A stretch of DNA of 64,000 nucleotides from Anaerolineaceae bacterium UBA4775 (GTDB taxonomy: Bacteria; Chloroflexota; Anaerolineae; Anaerolineales; Anaerolineaceae), in the NCBI GenBank assembly GCA_002403205.1, contig DHHJ01000029.1, positions 1 through 64,000 of the forward strand. The letters run 5' to 3'. The notes under the pieces were generated by a model, which was not told where the DNA came from, searched no databases, and saw only the letters and a list, made by a program, of their open reading frames with translations. Positions 17,665-25,710 of the stretch are shown in pieces (position 1 is the stretch's first letter; each line of letters opens with the position of its first letter). A program made the position numbers and the translations under genes.

Positions 17665-17829
17665 GTTGAAATGAATTATAAAAGGTTCATAGCAGGTGCG
17701 CAAGGATGGGGGCTGTTTATTAAGCCAATTATTACCGGGTTGGAAAACGCGCAGGGGAGAACATGCAATCTGGCTGGAAGACCTGCTGAGAGCAACCGTT
17801 CAATGAAGACCTGATGGGAGGAAATCAAA

Positions 17830-17858
17830 GGCTGTCGCAATTAACCACTACGACAGCC
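17830..17858 (-). terminator. Hairpin downstream of the aldo/keto reductase gene
   Basis: GGCTGTCG (17830-17837) pairs with CGACAGCC (17851-17858). On the minus strand it follows the stop of the reductase gene and leads into TTTGATTT, a weak T-run. It also has a TATGATTTTT tail on the plus strand. Confidence 0.5.
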
Positions 17859-17886
17859 TATGATTTTTCGGAATCACCATTTTTTA

Positions 17887-19035
17887 CTAAGCTGGTTCAG
17901 CCAACCTTTCGTGCACTGTGGCCAGCCACTCAATGATCTTGATATTTTGCGGGCAGACCGCTTCACACTCACCGCATTCAGTGCAATGATCGGCCCGTGC
18001 TTCAGGTTTGATGACGTTGTTATATCGCCAGCCTGCATTTCCCCAGGCGTCAAATGACACTGCTTCGTTATAAACATCAAAAATACGGGGGATTGCCACA
18101 CCGCTCGGGCAGGGCAGGCAATACTCACACTGCGTACAAGGGATCGGTGCCAGCGAAGCGTAGGCATTCCGCGCCTGGCTGACCAGTTGATGGTCGGCTT
18201 TGGTCAGCCTGTTCACACCCGACTCGGCGGCCAGCGTTAAATTCTCTTCAACGTGCGCCATGGCCGACATGCCGCTCAACACCAGCGACACCTCGGGCTG
18301 ATCCCACAGCCAGTTCAGCGCCCAGGCCACCGGCGTCCAGACCTTCTCGCTCTTGGCCCAGGTTTCAGCTACCGGTTCCGGCGGGGGGGTCTTTGCGATT
18401 TGGCCGCCGCGCAGGGGTTCCATCACCACCACAGCCAGCCCTCGGTCTGCAGCCAACCGCAAACCCTTTTGCCCAGCCTGGTAGTCGATATCGATATAGT
18501 TGTATTGAATTTGCGCCATGGCCCAGTTGTCATAGCCCGTGACGATCTTTTCAAAAACGCTGTACTCGTCGTGGAATGAAAAACCGAGATGATGGAACAA
18601 TCCTTCGGCCATTTTTTTCTCTGCCCACTCGAAAACACCCAGTTTTTGGTAATTTTCCCAGTTACGGGCATTCAAGGTATGCAGCAAATACACATCGAGA
18701 TGGTCCACATCCAACCGTTTCAATTGAGCTTCAAGGAAACGATCAAAATCGACCTCTTCCTTCACCAGCCAGGAGGGCATTTTAGTCGCCAGGTAGACCT
18801 TTTCCCGGTAGCCGTCCTTTAACACCTGCCCGATGAAGGGCTCACTGCGCTCCTGGTGATAGCCCCAGGCGGTATCCACATAATTCACGCCGGAATCGAT
18901 CGCAAGGCGGATCATAGCGGTTGCTTCTGGTTCGTTGATCTTGCTGCTATCACCATCCAAAACAGGGAGGCGCATCGCGCCGAACCCTAAAGCGGAAACT
19001 TCCCAATCCAATGAGCCGAATTTTCTGTATTGCAT
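17887..19035 (-). CDS. Aldo/keto reductase with C-terminal [4Fe-4S] ferredoxin domain
   Basis: A 382-residue cytoplasmic oxidoreductase. The N-terminal TIM barrel of the aldo/keto reductase superfamily carries the catalytic Asp/Tyr segment (VNYVDTAWGYHQERSE), the lysine in YLATKMPS and the histidine in VYLLHTLN. The C-terminal ~90 residues contain two cysteine clusters (CTQCEYCLPCP and HCTECGECEAVCP) for two Fe-S clusters. It starts at the ATG 19035, preceded by AAAAGG. The TTG five codons earlier lies in that site. Physiological substrate unknown. Members of this Fe-S subgroup are common in anaerobes. Confidence 0.92.
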   Translation of the reverse strand: MQYRKFGSLDWEVSALGFGAMRLPVLDGDSSKINEPEATAMIRLAIDSGVNYVDTAWGYHQERSEPFIGQVLKDGYREKVYLATKMPSWLVKEEVDFDRFLEAQLKRLDVDHLDVYLLHTLNARNWENYQKLGVFEWAEKKMAEGLFHHLGFSFHDEYSVFEKIVTGYDNWAMAQIQYNYIDIDYQAGQKGLRLAADRGLAVVVMEPLRGGQIAKTPPPEPVAETWAKSEKVWTPVAWALNWLWDQPEVSLVLSGMSAMAHVEENLTLAAESGVNRLTKADHQLVSQARNAYASLAPIPCTQCEYCLPCPSGVAIPRIFDVYNEAVSFDAWGNAGWRYNNVIKPEARADHCTECGECEAVCPQNIKIIEWLATVHERLAEPA

Positions 19036-19138
19036 AATTACCTTTTCCAATTCTCGATGATGTCCGGGTCATTATACCAGAATCGGATTCATCCCATGCC
19101 TGGTATGTACTCTGCCTTTAAACCCTCTACAGGCGCAA

Positions 19139-19167
19139 TTGACAAACCGCATGGGTTGTGTGATACT
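19139..19167 (+). promoter_or_regulatory. Strong sigma-70 type promoter before a leader RNA
   Basis: TTGACA (19139-19144) and GATACT (19162-19167) are separated by exactly 17 bp, the best consensus promoter in the window. It points to the right, away from the divergent reductase gene. Transcription would start near 19174 and produce the structured RNA described next. Confidence 0.7.
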
Positions 19168-19173
19168 ATCCTT

Positions 19174-19350
19174 ATAATTGAAAAGCCCCTCAGCTTCCTG
19201 ATCAGGCGCTATCCCACGAAGTGAGGAGGTGGTGTACAATGATAGACAGTAGTAGTTACTTAACAAAGGCTGTGGCACCCCTCCTCGATAGTCTTCGATA
19301 AGGGTGCTACAGCCGAAACTGATTGCCGCCCAGCCTTTGGGCGGCTTTCT
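19174..19350 (+). ncRNA. Candidate structured leader RNA or small RNA with short uORF
   Basis: An ~177-nt transcript runs from the promoter to a terminator. A 13-bp stem (19268-19280 with 19302-19314, one G-T pair) has a 21-nt loop. CCTCCTC at the loop entrance (19280-19286) can pair with GAGGAGG (19223-19229), as a pseudoknot or as an alternative helix. The GAGGAGG is also a perfect Shine-Dalgarno, 9 nt before an ATG (19239) that opens a 20-codon ORF ending in TAA at 19299-19301, directly before the 3' arm of the stem. An outer helix GATCAG/CTGATT (19200-19205 with 19319-19324) may close the fold. I do not recognise it as a known riboswitch, 6S RNA or SRP RNA. It precedes the photolyase gene by 65 bp. 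Confidence 0.45.
19325..19350 (+). terminator. Intrinsic terminator of the leader RNA
   Basis: GCCGCCCA (19325-19332) pairs with TGGGCGGC (19338-19345) and is followed by TTTCT. It lies between the structured leader and the photolyase gene, so read-through into that gene may be conditional. Confidence 0.75.
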
Positions 19351-19414
19351 GGTTAACCCCCAGCAAAACACAGTTACAATTAACGGCACTGGCAGCAGAT
19401 AACGAGGGGTGCCC

Positions 19415-20812
19415 ATGGGACACACACATATCTGGTGGATCCGACGCGATCTCCGCTTACACGACAATCAGGCGCTTGAAGCGGCGCTGCAAGGCGCCGA
19501 CCAGGTGGTCCCCCTGTTCATCATCGAACCCGAACTGATGGAGAGCGCCGCGCCAAAACGGCGCGCTTTCCTGCTGAATGCACTGGACAGGCTCGATCAC
19601 CAGCTCAAGACCCTCGGCAGCCGATTAATCGTCCGCCGCGGTCCAGCGCACACAGCCCTCCCTGCCTTCATTGACGAACTGAACGACGCTGCAGTGTTCG
19701 CCCAGGAGGATTTCAGCCCCTTTGCCCGTCAGCGTGACCAGGCCGTCGCGAAATCTTTGGATCTGCGGCTCTTTCCAGGCGTGGTCCGCCAGCACCCTGA
19801 AACCATCCTGAAAGAGGACGGTGACCCTTATATCGTCTACACCCCGTACAAGCAAGAATGGTACGGTCAGCCCCTGCCTACACCGGCAGATTGCTTGCCA
19901 TCTCCCGCGGCCCTGCCGCCCGTCCCTGATGGGCTGGACTCCCAGCCACTGCCCCAGGCCGACCCTGTTCCGGGTTTCCCGTCATCGTCTGAGGCTGCCC
20001 TGGGGCGGCTTATTGAGTTCACCGCAGGCGCCCTCCTTAACTATCAGAGCCAGCGCAACCGCCTCGACCTGGACGGCACCTCCCGCTTATCCCCTTACCT
20101 GCGCTTTGGGTTGATCTCTGCCCGGGAGGCTGTTGCCCACGCCCACATTGCCTCCCTGCAGGCAAACACCGATGCTGCCCGCTCTGAAATCCAAACCTGG
20201 TTAGATGAATTGGTGTGGCGCGAGTTCTACACCGCGATCCTGTTTCACTTCCCCCATGTGCTGGAGCGCCCCTTTCGGGCGGCGTATGAGAACATCCCCT
20301 GGCGGAACGCGCCGGACGACCTGGCGGCATGGCAGAACGGGCAAACCGGCTACCCCGTGGTGGACGCATGCATGCGCCAGCTGGTGGAGACCGGCTGGAT
20401 GCACAACCGGGGGCGCATGATCGTGGCCTCCTTCCTGACCAAGGATCTGCTGGTCAACTGGCAGGAAGGCGAAGCCTGGTTCATGCACAACCTGATTGAC
20501 GGTGACCCCGCCGCCAACAACGGCGGTTGGCAGTGGACGGCCGGCACCGGGACCGATGCCGCCCCGTATTTTCGCATCTTCAACCCGGCCACCCAGGGGC
20601 TCAGGCACGACCCCCAGGGCGATTTCATCGCCCGCTGGGTGCCTGAACTGGCTGAGCTGCCTGCCCCCTACCGTCACGAGCCCTGGACGCTGCCACCTGC
20701 GGAGGCAGCACAATATGGCTTCAGCCTGGGCAGGGACTATCCTGAACGCCTGGTCGACCACAGTTATGCCCGCCAGCGCACCCTGGATGCGTATAAAAAA
20801 GCAAGGGGATAA
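19415..20812 (+). CDS. phrB: Deoxyribodipyrimidine photolyase (class I)
   Basis: A 465-residue flavoprotein that repairs UV-induced pyrimidine dimers with light. The N-terminal antenna domain opens with IWWIRRDLRLHDN. The C-terminal FAD domain holds RLSPYLRFGLIS, WLDELVWREFY, PVVDACMRQLVETGWMHNR, MIVASFLTKDLLVNW and NNGGWQWTAGTGTDAAPYFRIFNP, the signature of CPD photolyases. Start ATG 19415 is preceded by GAGGGG. The GTG two codons earlier overlaps the site. It may be controlled by the upstream leader and terminator. Otherwise it is a single gene. Confidence 0.96.
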   Translation: MGHTHIWWIRRDLRLHDNQALEAALQGADQVVPLFIIEPELMESAAPKRRAFLLNALDRLDHQLKTLGSRLIVRRGPAHTALPAFIDELNDAAVFAQEDFSPFARQRDQAVAKSLDLRLFPGVVRQHPETILKEDGDPYIVYTPYKQEWYGQPLPTPADCLPSPAALPPVPDGLDSQPLPQADPVPGFPSSSEAALGRLIEFTAGALLNYQSQRNRLDLDGTSRLSPYLRFGLISAREAVAHAHIASLQANTDAARSEIQTWLDELVWREFYTAILFHFPHVLERPFRAAYENIPWRNAPDDLAAWQNGQTGYPVVDACMRQLVETGWMHNRGRMIVASFLTKDLLVNWQEGEAWFMHNLIDGDPAANNGGWQWTAGTGTDAAPYFRIFNPATQGLRHDPQGDFIARWVPELAELPAPYRHEPWTLPPAEAAQYGFSLGRDYPERLVDHSYARQRTLDAYKKARG

Positions 20813-20882
20813 ATTGGCAGGTAGCTTGTGGTTTGTAGCTGGTAGCAGTTAGTTGGTAGTAGGTAGGTTGTGGATAGTAGCA
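20813..20882. repeat. Degenerate 7-bp tandem array (GGTAGYT type)
   Basis: Ten consecutive heptamers in one register, for example GGTAGCT, TGTAGCT, GGTAGCA, GGTAGTA. It starts right after the photolyase stop. It is the purine-rich complement of the ACYACC-type arrays seen elsewhere in the window. Confidence 0.7.
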
Positions 20883-20946
20883 AAAGCCACAAATGTAAAT
20901 GGAAAGAAGAACAGATTTTCAGATCTTCCTGTTCACTCAGCACCTC

Positions 20947-21016
20947 TCACCATTCACCACGCTCATTTCCCAATACCCAAAACCTAATTCCTGCTTCCTA
21001 ATACCTGATATTTGCC
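20947..21016. repeat. Degenerate 7-bp tandem array (TCACCAT / CCYAATA type)
   Basis: Ten heptamers in register, shifting gradually from TCACCAT through TCCCAAT and ACCTAAT to TCCTAAT. It ends next to the stop of the subtilase gene at 21019. Confidence 0.7.
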
Positions 21017-21018
21017 AC

Positions 21019-23964
21019 CTAAGTCTGCAGCAGCCCGAACAGGTTCAACAGGAACTCCCAGATCAGGGCCAAAAGGTTATTGAACACCAATCCCAGGTGA
21101 TTCGAATAGCTCACCAGGGTGAAATCGTGGCGATTCACCTCGCCCTGGCGCAATTCGGGTTGGGCCGCAGCGCTGAGGTACAGGCTCTTGGCGGCGGTCA
21201 CGCTGATGTGTTGGGGGTCTGCCGTCATCGGCTGGAAGGACCAGTAGAAACCATCGTCCAGATTGGGGTCACCAGGTGTTGCCATTGAAAAACCCCGGCT
21301 GTGCCCCGATGAAATGATCACGTCAACCAGGGGTTCGCCGGAATGTTTATCGGTGATAAACCCAGCCAGCACACCGCCTGCCACCGGGCTGCAGGTGTGA
21401 CCACCCAGTCGCACGTTATCGACCTGCCACCACCATTCTGAATTGGCATTGTAATAACGGAAGCGCACCCGCACATCGGGCTGATGGGCAGCAAGTGCAC
21501 TGATGTCAATCACCTGGCGGTTGGGACCGCGGGAACTGTCTGTGACGCGATACACGCTTTGCCAGTCACCGCCGCCTACCGACACTTCTACCTCTCCAAC
21601 CTCCTCGAGATTGCCCGGATAGTTAAAGAAGTCCTGGTCAAAACTGAGCAGCACCACCGGTTCGCCCGACAAATCAACCGAAGGCGAGACCAGGGAGGTA
21701 TCCACATCCACCGGGCCGGGATAGTCCGAATCCACCATCGCGAAACCGCCCGTGCCGCCAGTCAGGTTGCCCCGTTCAGAAACGTCGTTAAAAGCCCATT
21801 TAGTGCCTGCCCCCGCATGATCCCGAACCTCCCAGCCTGCAGGCTGTCGCTCGCTATCAAAGGATTGGGTCAACGTATTTAGCAGCTCATACCCTGGTGC
21901 GTCACAGGTCTCTGCCACATCCAGGGCAAAATCCGGCTGATCGAGGCTGATCCCCGTTTCGTGGACCGACTGATACCCCTGAATGAGCGCGGTCACCGTG
22001 AGGTCATAGGCCAAATCATCGTAAAGGTCAACCTGGTAGCTGCCGTCAAAGGGATGGGTGAAGACCACTTCGCTGTGGTCGTCGGTCTCGATCAGCACCC
22101 GGGCATACAGCGGGAATCCATGCCCGCCCCCATCGGTGACTGTCCCGGCCAGGCTGACGAGATTGGATTTGGCCTTCAAATTAAAATGGGTCGTCGTGAA
22201 CTGGCCCGGGCCTGGAACCGATACATCGGTAAACTCCACCCGGTGGTATCCATAAGCCGATGCGCTCAGCGTATAGGCTTCCTGGCTGTTGACAAATAAC
22301 CGGTATTCTCCCTGCGGATTGGTCTTCGTCGAAACCCTTACAGCAGGATCACCCAGTGAGATCGCCTCGACAACCACACCAGCCAGCGGGTGGCCGCTTT
22401 CCATATCCGCCACCCGGCCAGTGAGGTAACCGCCAGCGCAGTAGGCCGCAGCAGAATTGACGGCCGCAAGGGCGTCGACTTCTCCCCAACCGGTGGCATG
22501 GTTTGGGACAAAACCAGGTCCTTCATCACCCTGCCCGGTATCGTAAGGGATTGGGCGAGCCGTCTCCAGGATCAGGGCTTCTGTGCCCAGGTAATCACCC
22601 GCCAAACATCCAGCAGACTCCCACAGCAGCGCCACCAAACCTGCCACGTGTGGTGCCGACATGGAAGTGCCGCTCCAGGAGGCGTAAGCCTGATCCCCGG
22701 AGCCAATCGCCGAGCGGATGTTAACCCCCGGCGCCACCACCTGGGGTTTGATGGAGGGATAGCCGTTGGCATTCAGATTATCCAGACTGTCCGTCGGGCC
22801 CCAGTTGGAATGGACTGCGTACTGACCATCATCCAGCCCGGTTGAGCCCACCGCCGTTACATGGTAAGAGCGGGCAGGGTTCCCTACGGTATTCAATCCA
22901 GGCGGGGAAGGATATCCGCAATTGCTGGCATTGCCATTGGCGAACACGGGGTAGATCCCTGCGGCCACCCAGGCATCAATCACGCCTTCAAACCAATCCC
23001 GGTACGCACGTCCGCAATCGCCCCAGGAGTTGTTCACAACCTGCGGGCGTAAATTCGGGTTGGGGTTTTCTCCACTCAGATTGGTGGGGGCGGCCATAAA
23101 CTGGCCGCATTTGATCAGGTCGTTGCCCCAGGCCTGGCCGTTTTTGGCAATCGCTTTGCAGGCGATCCAATCCGCACCCGGCGCAACCCCGATTTCCTCC
23201 CCCTGCGCCCGCGCGCCAGTCATGATCCCCGTCACATGGCTGCCATGCCCGTTATCATCATACGGCGCATCCTGGTGGTTGACCGCATCCCACCACTGGT
23301 AATGGTGGCTGAAAATGCCCTCGCCCAGGTTGCCCCGATACGAAGAGATCAAAGCCTCGTGGGTGAAGTTTGCCCCTGTATCAATGCTCCCGACGACGAC
23401 CCCGTTCCCCGAGAAGCCCAGTGACCACACCTGGTCGGCCTTGATCTGCACCAGGTTGCTCGCCGTGCCGGTGGTCTCAAGTTCAGCCGCCTCGCTTATA
23501 TCTACATCAGGCTGTTCTTCAATGAAAACCTGGGGGATCGATTGCAGAGACTCGATCTCACGGAAATTGAGCAGCCCTGTCAGGGTCTCAGCCGTGGAAG
23601 ATTGGACGGCAATCACATTTTGAACCCAGAAGGCCTCGTATGGCACAGCCTGCGCGTCAAGATAGGTGCGCACTTCCGCCTGAGCCTCTTCAGCCAGCCT
23701 GGTCAGTGTTTCGTACACAAACCAGCCGCGTGCCTCCCAAGACATGCTGTAAGCATCGCTCAGGTCAGCCCTTTCATCGAAATAGATCAAGTAATCAAGG
23801 GGTTCCGAGGTTTTTGACTTGGCCAGCAACGCCGGATCGACCCAGGGGATATCCTGATAGGCATCTTCCGCCTGGACGGGGATCTGTTCGCTCCCCCATA
23901 AGGTCAGGGCGATCATGGCGATCAGTGTGATGGTACCCAATCGTAAAGCCAGTTTGTGTTTCAT
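21019..23964 (-). CDS. Exported subtilisin-like (S8) protease with C-terminal adhesion-type domains
   Basis: A 981-residue secreted serine protease. The ATG at 23964 starts a classic signal peptide. The longer ORF adds 17 unrelated residues. An inhibitor_I9-like propeptide region comes first. The S8 catalytic domain follows, with Asp195 (SIDTGANFTH), His240 (NGHGSHVTG) and Ser434 (SGTSMSAPHVAG). After the catalytic domain come a carboxypeptidase-regulatory-like beta domain (GRVADMESGHPLAGVVVEAI), a second one, a MAM/immune-inhibitor-A-like beta-sandwich (WWWQVDNVRLGG), then another regulatory-like repeat (GFITDKHSGEPLVDVII). The last ~20 residues are hydrophobic, perhaps a membrane or surface anchor. 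It probably degrades extracellular protein, which fits the peptide importer in the same region. Confidence 0.94.
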   Translation of the reverse strand: MKHKLALRLGTITLIAMIALTLWGSEQIPVQAEDAYQDIPWVDPALLAKSKTSEPLDYLIYFDERADLSDAYSMSWEARGWFVYETLTRLAEEAQAEVRTYLDAQAVPYEAFWVQNVIAVQSSTAETLTGLLNFREIESLQSIPQVFIEEQPDVDISEAAELETTGTASNLVQIKADQVWSLGFSGNGVVVGSIDTGANFTHEALISSYRGNLGEGIFSHHYQWWDAVNHQDAPYDDNGHGSHVTGIMTGARAQGEEIGVAPGADWIACKAIAKNGQAWGNDLIKCGQFMAAPTNLSGENPNPNLRPQVVNNSWGDCGRAYRDWFEGVIDAWVAAGIYPVFANGNASNCGYPSPPGLNTVGNPARSYHVTAVGSTGLDDGQYAVHSNWGPTDSLDNLNANGYPSIKPQVVAPGVNIRSAIGSGDQAYASWSGTSMSAPHVAGLVALLWESAGCLAGDYLGTEALILETARPIPYDTGQGDEGPGFVPNHATGWGEVDALAAVNSAAAYCAGGYLTGRVADMESGHPLAGVVVEAISLGDPAVRVSTKTNPQGEYRLFVNSQEAYTLSASAYGYHRVEFTDVSVPGPGQFTTTHFNLKAKSNLVSLAGTVTDGGGHGFPLYARVLIETDDHSEVVFTHPFDGSYQVDLYDDLAYDLTVTALIQGYQSVHETGISLDQPDFALDVAETCDAPGYELLNTLTQSFDSERQPAGWEVRDHAGAGTKWAFNDVSERGNLTGGTGGFAMVDSDYPGPVDVDTSLVSPSVDLSGEPVVLLSFDQDFFNYPGNLEEVGEVEVSVGGGDWQSVYRVTDSSRGPNRQVIDISALAAHQPDVRVRFRYYNANSEWWWQVDNVRLGGHTCSPVAGGVLAGFITDKHSGEPLVDVIISSGHSRGFSMATPGDPNLDDGFYWSFQPMTADPQHISVTAAKSLYLSAAAQPELRQGEVNRHDFTLVSYSNHLGLVFNNLLALIWEFLLNLFGLLQT

Positions 23965-24096
23965 ATCCACTTCCGCTCCGTTGTCGTCACAACTGGTGGG
24001 CATGCTAGGCACCACCGGGTTCCATAACGCTTACCAGCAAGATTCGTACCAACCCCTTCATGCCGCCACGCGCTCGTGGCCTACCCGCATTCCTGC

Positions 24097-24102
24097 TATA
24101 AT
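24097..24102 (+). promoter_or_regulatory. Extended -10 box of the UbiD-family gene
   Basis: TGCTATAAT is an extended -10 element (TATAAT at 24097-24102). It lies 24 bp before the ATG at 24127 and AGGTGAGGG provides the ribosome-binding site. No clear -35 is seen. Confidence 0.5.
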
Positions 24103-24126
24103 TTATCCAAAAAGGTGAGGGAAACC

Positions 24127-25443
24127 ATGTCCCTGAGAGACCATTTAAATACGCTCCGTAAACATGGCCAATTGGTCACCGTCCACAAGCCAATTTCCAA
24201 GCATCTGGCGCTGGCTGGCTTATTGAAGGCGCTGGAGCCTGCGCCCGTCCTGTGCACCCGGGTCATCGAATCCGAATTCCCGGTGATCGGCAACGTCGTC
24301 AGCGATAAGCATACGCTGGCCGGGTACCTCAAGGTCCCGGTTGAAGCGCTCATCCCCACTCTGAGCCAGGCCATCGAAGGGCACACGCCGCCCAAGGTGA
24401 CATCCCAGGCCCCCTGCCAGGAGGTGATCAGAGCAAACCCCGACCTCGATGACCTGCCCATCCCCTTTCATTGCCAGGGAGACGGCGGGAATTACATCAG
24501 TTCCGGTGTGATGGTGGCCGGACATCCCCGCTTCGGCCAAAATCTTGATTTTCACCGCTGCATGCAATTCTCCAAAACTGAGCTGGCGGTGCGCGTGGTC
24601 AAGGGACGCAATTTCGATGCTTTTTTGCAGGATCAGGGCCAGGTGGATGTGGCCATTTGCATCGGCGTGGCACCCAATCTTCTCGTTGCAGCGGCAACGT
24701 CTGTTGAAATCGGCCTGAACGAGCTGGAAATCGCCAACGCCCTGGCGCCTTTTGAGGTCATCAAAGCCCGCACCTCTGATCTGCTGATCCCCGCTGACGC
24801 TGAATTTGTGATCGAAGGCACGGTCTACCGTGACCGACGGCACGCCGAAGGCCCCTTTGTGGATCTGACGGAAACGCAAGACGTCATCCGCCAGGAACCG
24901 GTGATGGAAGTGAAGTGCATCACCCACCGCAAGGATGCCCTCTGGCACGCCCTGCTGCCCGGCGGGTTGGAACACAAGCTCCTGATGGGTATGCCGCGTG
25001 AACCCACCATTTTTCGGGCCGTTAACCAGGTTGTCGAGTGCCTGGATGTCCACATCAACCCAGGCGGGTGCTCCTGGCTGCATGCCATCGTCAAGATCCG
25101 CAAAACCCACGCCGATGACGGCCGCAAAGCGATCGAAGCCGCCCACACGGGTCACAGTTCCTGCAAGCACATCTTCGTGGTCGATGAAGATATCGACATC
25201 TACGATCCCCTTTCGGTCGAGTGGGCGCTGGCCACCCGCTTCCAGGCCGATCGCGACCTGGTCATGCTTGGCCGCGAGCGCGGCTCCTCTCTCGATCCCA
25301 GCGCCGAGCCCGGCACCTACGAAACCTGCAAAGTCGGCTTCGACCTGACTGCTCCCATCGACACCTCCGGAAAGCCCTTTGCCAAAGTCCCCTTCCCCCA
25401 AGTGGATATGGATTGGTATTTGGACAATAAAGGTGAGTGGTGA
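24127..25443 (+). CDS. UbiD-family decarboxylase, likely anhydromevalonate phosphate decarboxylase
   Basis: A 438-residue prenyl-FMN-dependent decarboxylase. UbiD signatures: ISSGVMVAGHPRFGQNLDFHR (cofactor pocket), VAICIGVAPNLLVAAATS, and an Arg/Glu segment (EFVIEGTVYRDRRHAEGPFVDLTE) that contains the catalytic acidic residues. Start ATG 24127 behind AGGTGAGG, not the upstream in-frame start. Neighbours decide the role: both aconitase-X subunits and UbiX follow on the same strand. In Aeropyrum this set converts mevalonate 5-phosphate to trans-anhydromevalonate 5-phosphate and then, by this enzyme, to isopentenyl phosphate. I infer the same here. An aromatic acid decarboxylase is the alternative. 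Its last codons lie in a 7-bp repeat array, which supplies the stop. Confidence 0.9.
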   Translation: MSLRDHLNTLRKHGQLVTVHKPISKHLALAGLLKALEPAPVLCTRVIESEFPVIGNVVSDKHTLAGYLKVPVEALIPTLSQAIEGHTPPKVTSQAPCQEVIRANPDLDDLPIPFHCQGDGGNYISSGVMVAGHPRFGQNLDFHRCMQFSKTELAVRVVKGRNFDAFLQDQGQVDVAICIGVAPNLLVAAATSVEIGLNELEIANALAPFEVIKARTSDLLIPADAEFVIEGTVYRDRRHAEGPFVDLTETQDVIRQEPVMEVKCITHRKDALWHALLPGGLEHKLLMGMPREPTIFRAVNQVVECLDVHINPGGCSWLHAIVKIRKTHADDGRKAIEAAHTGHSSCKHIFVVDEDIDIYDPLSVEWALATRFQADRDLVMLGRERGSSLDPSAEPGTYETCKVGFDLTAPIDTSGKPFAKVPFPQVDMDWYLDNKGEW

Positions 25444-25501
25444 GTTGTGCGTGGTGAAGTGCCAGTGATGACGCGTGTGTTGTGAATGGATAGTTGTGAA
25501 T
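25432..25501. repeat. Degenerate 7-bp tandem array overlapping a stop codon
   Basis: About ten heptamers in register: GGTGAGT twice, TGTGCGT, GGTGAAG and so on, ending TGTGAAT, GGATAGT, TGTGAAT. The first two units are the final codons and TGA stop of the UbiD gene. Confidence 0.65.
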
Positions 25502-25555
25502 GCGATTCTCTGGTGAACATTCCTACGCTTTGCCGTTAATCTTGTATCTTTTCCT

Positions 25556-25597
25556 ACAAACCACCAACTACCTGCTATCAGCCATCAGCTACATCGT
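25556..25597. repeat. Degenerate 7-bp tandem array (ACCAACT / ATCAGCT type)
   Basis: Six heptamers in register: ACAAACC, ACCAACT, ACCTGCT, ATCAGCC, ATCAGCT, ACATCGT. It repeats the vocabulary of the array 47 bp further on. Confidence 0.7.
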
Positions 25598-25643
25598 CCC
25601 CGCAGCGTAAGGCGGGATCAGATTGAATCTTTATTCTTTCTCT

Positions 25644-25706
25644 ACAAACCACCAACTACCAACTACCTGCTTCTTCATTTTAGCTATCAGCTATCAGCTA
25701 TAATAT
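25644..25706. repeat. Degenerate 7-bp tandem array leading into the acnX promoter
   Basis: Nine heptamers in register, including ACCAACT twice and ATCAGCT twice. The last unit (ATAATAT) supplies most of the -10 box of the next gene. Confidence 0.75.
25699..25704 (+). promoter_or_regulatory. -10 box for leaderless acnX mRNA
   Basis: TATAAT lies only 6 nt before the ATG at 25711. No Shine-Dalgarno is present between them. Transcription would start at or beside the start codon. Confidence 0.6.
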
Positions 25707-25710
25707 CCCC

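Noticed and set aside
19174..19350. T-box, 6S or SRP RNA identity for the leader RNA
   Set aside because: No AGGGTGGNACCGCG antiterminator, no 6S central bubble with paired ends that I can build, and no SRP GGAAGCAG loop.
24220..25401. A 393-codon open frame on the minus strand opposite the UbiD gene
   Set aside because: It is a shadow of a GC-rich gene with strong codon bias. It has no ribosome-binding site and no family motif, whereas the plus strand encodes an unmistakable UbiD protein.
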